Assembly: GCA_023392185.1 (NCBI GenBank)
Contig: JAEVZP010000230.1
Span: 1 to 5,262, forward strand
DNA from: Bacteroidota bacterium
Lineage (GTDB): Bacteria > Bacteroidota > Bacteroidia > Chitinophagales > Chitinophagaceae
Direction of reading: 5' to 3'
DNA: 5,262 bases
Position numbers and translations under genes: made by a program
Part shown: positions 5,170 to 5,262 of the stretch, piece by piece
Numbering within the stretch: position 1 is the stretch's first letter
How the letters are laid out: every line of letters starts with the position of its first letter
Notes under the pieces: generated by a model
What the model was told of the DNA's origin: nothing
Databases searched by the model: none
The model's input: the letters and a program-made list of their open reading frames with translations, nothing else

Positions 5170-5262
5170 TCAGCATAGTGATTTCATCTGTGGTTCGGCG
5201 AAGGCTCCCACTTTCGTGGCCTGGTTAATCATCTTCACACTTTCAATTAAGCCCACTGGCGA
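5170..5262 (-). CDS. 3' end of an unidentified gene (partial)
   Basis: The minus strand is open from the right edge to a TGA at 5172-5170, giving 30 residues that start SPVGLIESVKMINQA and end EPQMKSLC. The other two minus-strand frames have stops within the first 18 bases of the edge. Amino acid composition looks protein-like (an amphipathic stretch followed by a short tail), but I recognise no family and 30 codons are few. If real, the gene runs in the same direction as the nucleotidase operon and stops 96 bp before it. The alternative is noncoding sequence open by chance. Confidence 0.38.
   Translation of the reverse strand, partial: SPVGLIESVKMINQATKVGAFAEPQMKSLC

Noticed and set aside
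1..5262. CRISPR array, insertion sequence, attachment site or defence system
   Set aside because: I found no direct-repeat array, transposase motif or terminal inverted repeats. The tRNA 3' ends show no obvious duplicated copy within the window, and all sizeable genes are housekeeping or common metabolic families.

Overview
The window most likely comes from a Bacteroidota chromosome with moderately high GC (by eye a little over half G+C). I infer this from three things. Promoters fit the phylum's -33/-7 pattern (TTTG, 19 bp, TAnnTTTG), starts lack obvious Shine-Dalgarno sequences, and the 5'-nucleotidase is encoded as two separate adjacent genes. The protein sequences are also Bacteroidota-like (for example the DnaA stretch EWLEDHYLELL), but I cannot place it below phylum level.

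Layout from left to right. A plus-strand RluD-type 23S rRNA pseudouridine synthase gene (79-1164) ends at a strong, symmetric, bidirectional terminator (1182-1217). Everything after that is on the minus strand. Reading from the right edge leftwards: the 3' end of an unrecognised gene (5170-5262); a two-gene operon for a split secreted 5'-nucleotidase, with the nucleotide-binding domain as a lipoprotein (4327-5073) overlapping by 11 bp a Tat-type metallophosphatase (3414-4337); a 256-bp intergenic region with an inverted repeat and a good promoter; dnaA (1658-3157) with its own likely terminator; and a tRNA-Ser(GCU) - tRNA-Pro(UGG) unit with a near-consensus promoter, ending at the terminator shared with the rluD-like gene.

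Most of the content is housekeeping: replication initiation (DnaA), translation supply (two tRNAs), ribosome modification (RluD-like) and periplasmic nucleotide salvage (split 5'-nucleotidase). I see no mobile element, CRISPR array, phage gene or defence cassette, and no evidence of a new system. The points worth a second look are small: the split and order-reversed nucleotidase with two different export signals, a few unusual residues at conserved DnaA positions, the A1-U72 pair of tRNA-Pro, the absence of visible DnaA boxes beside dnaA, and the unidentified gene end at the right edge.
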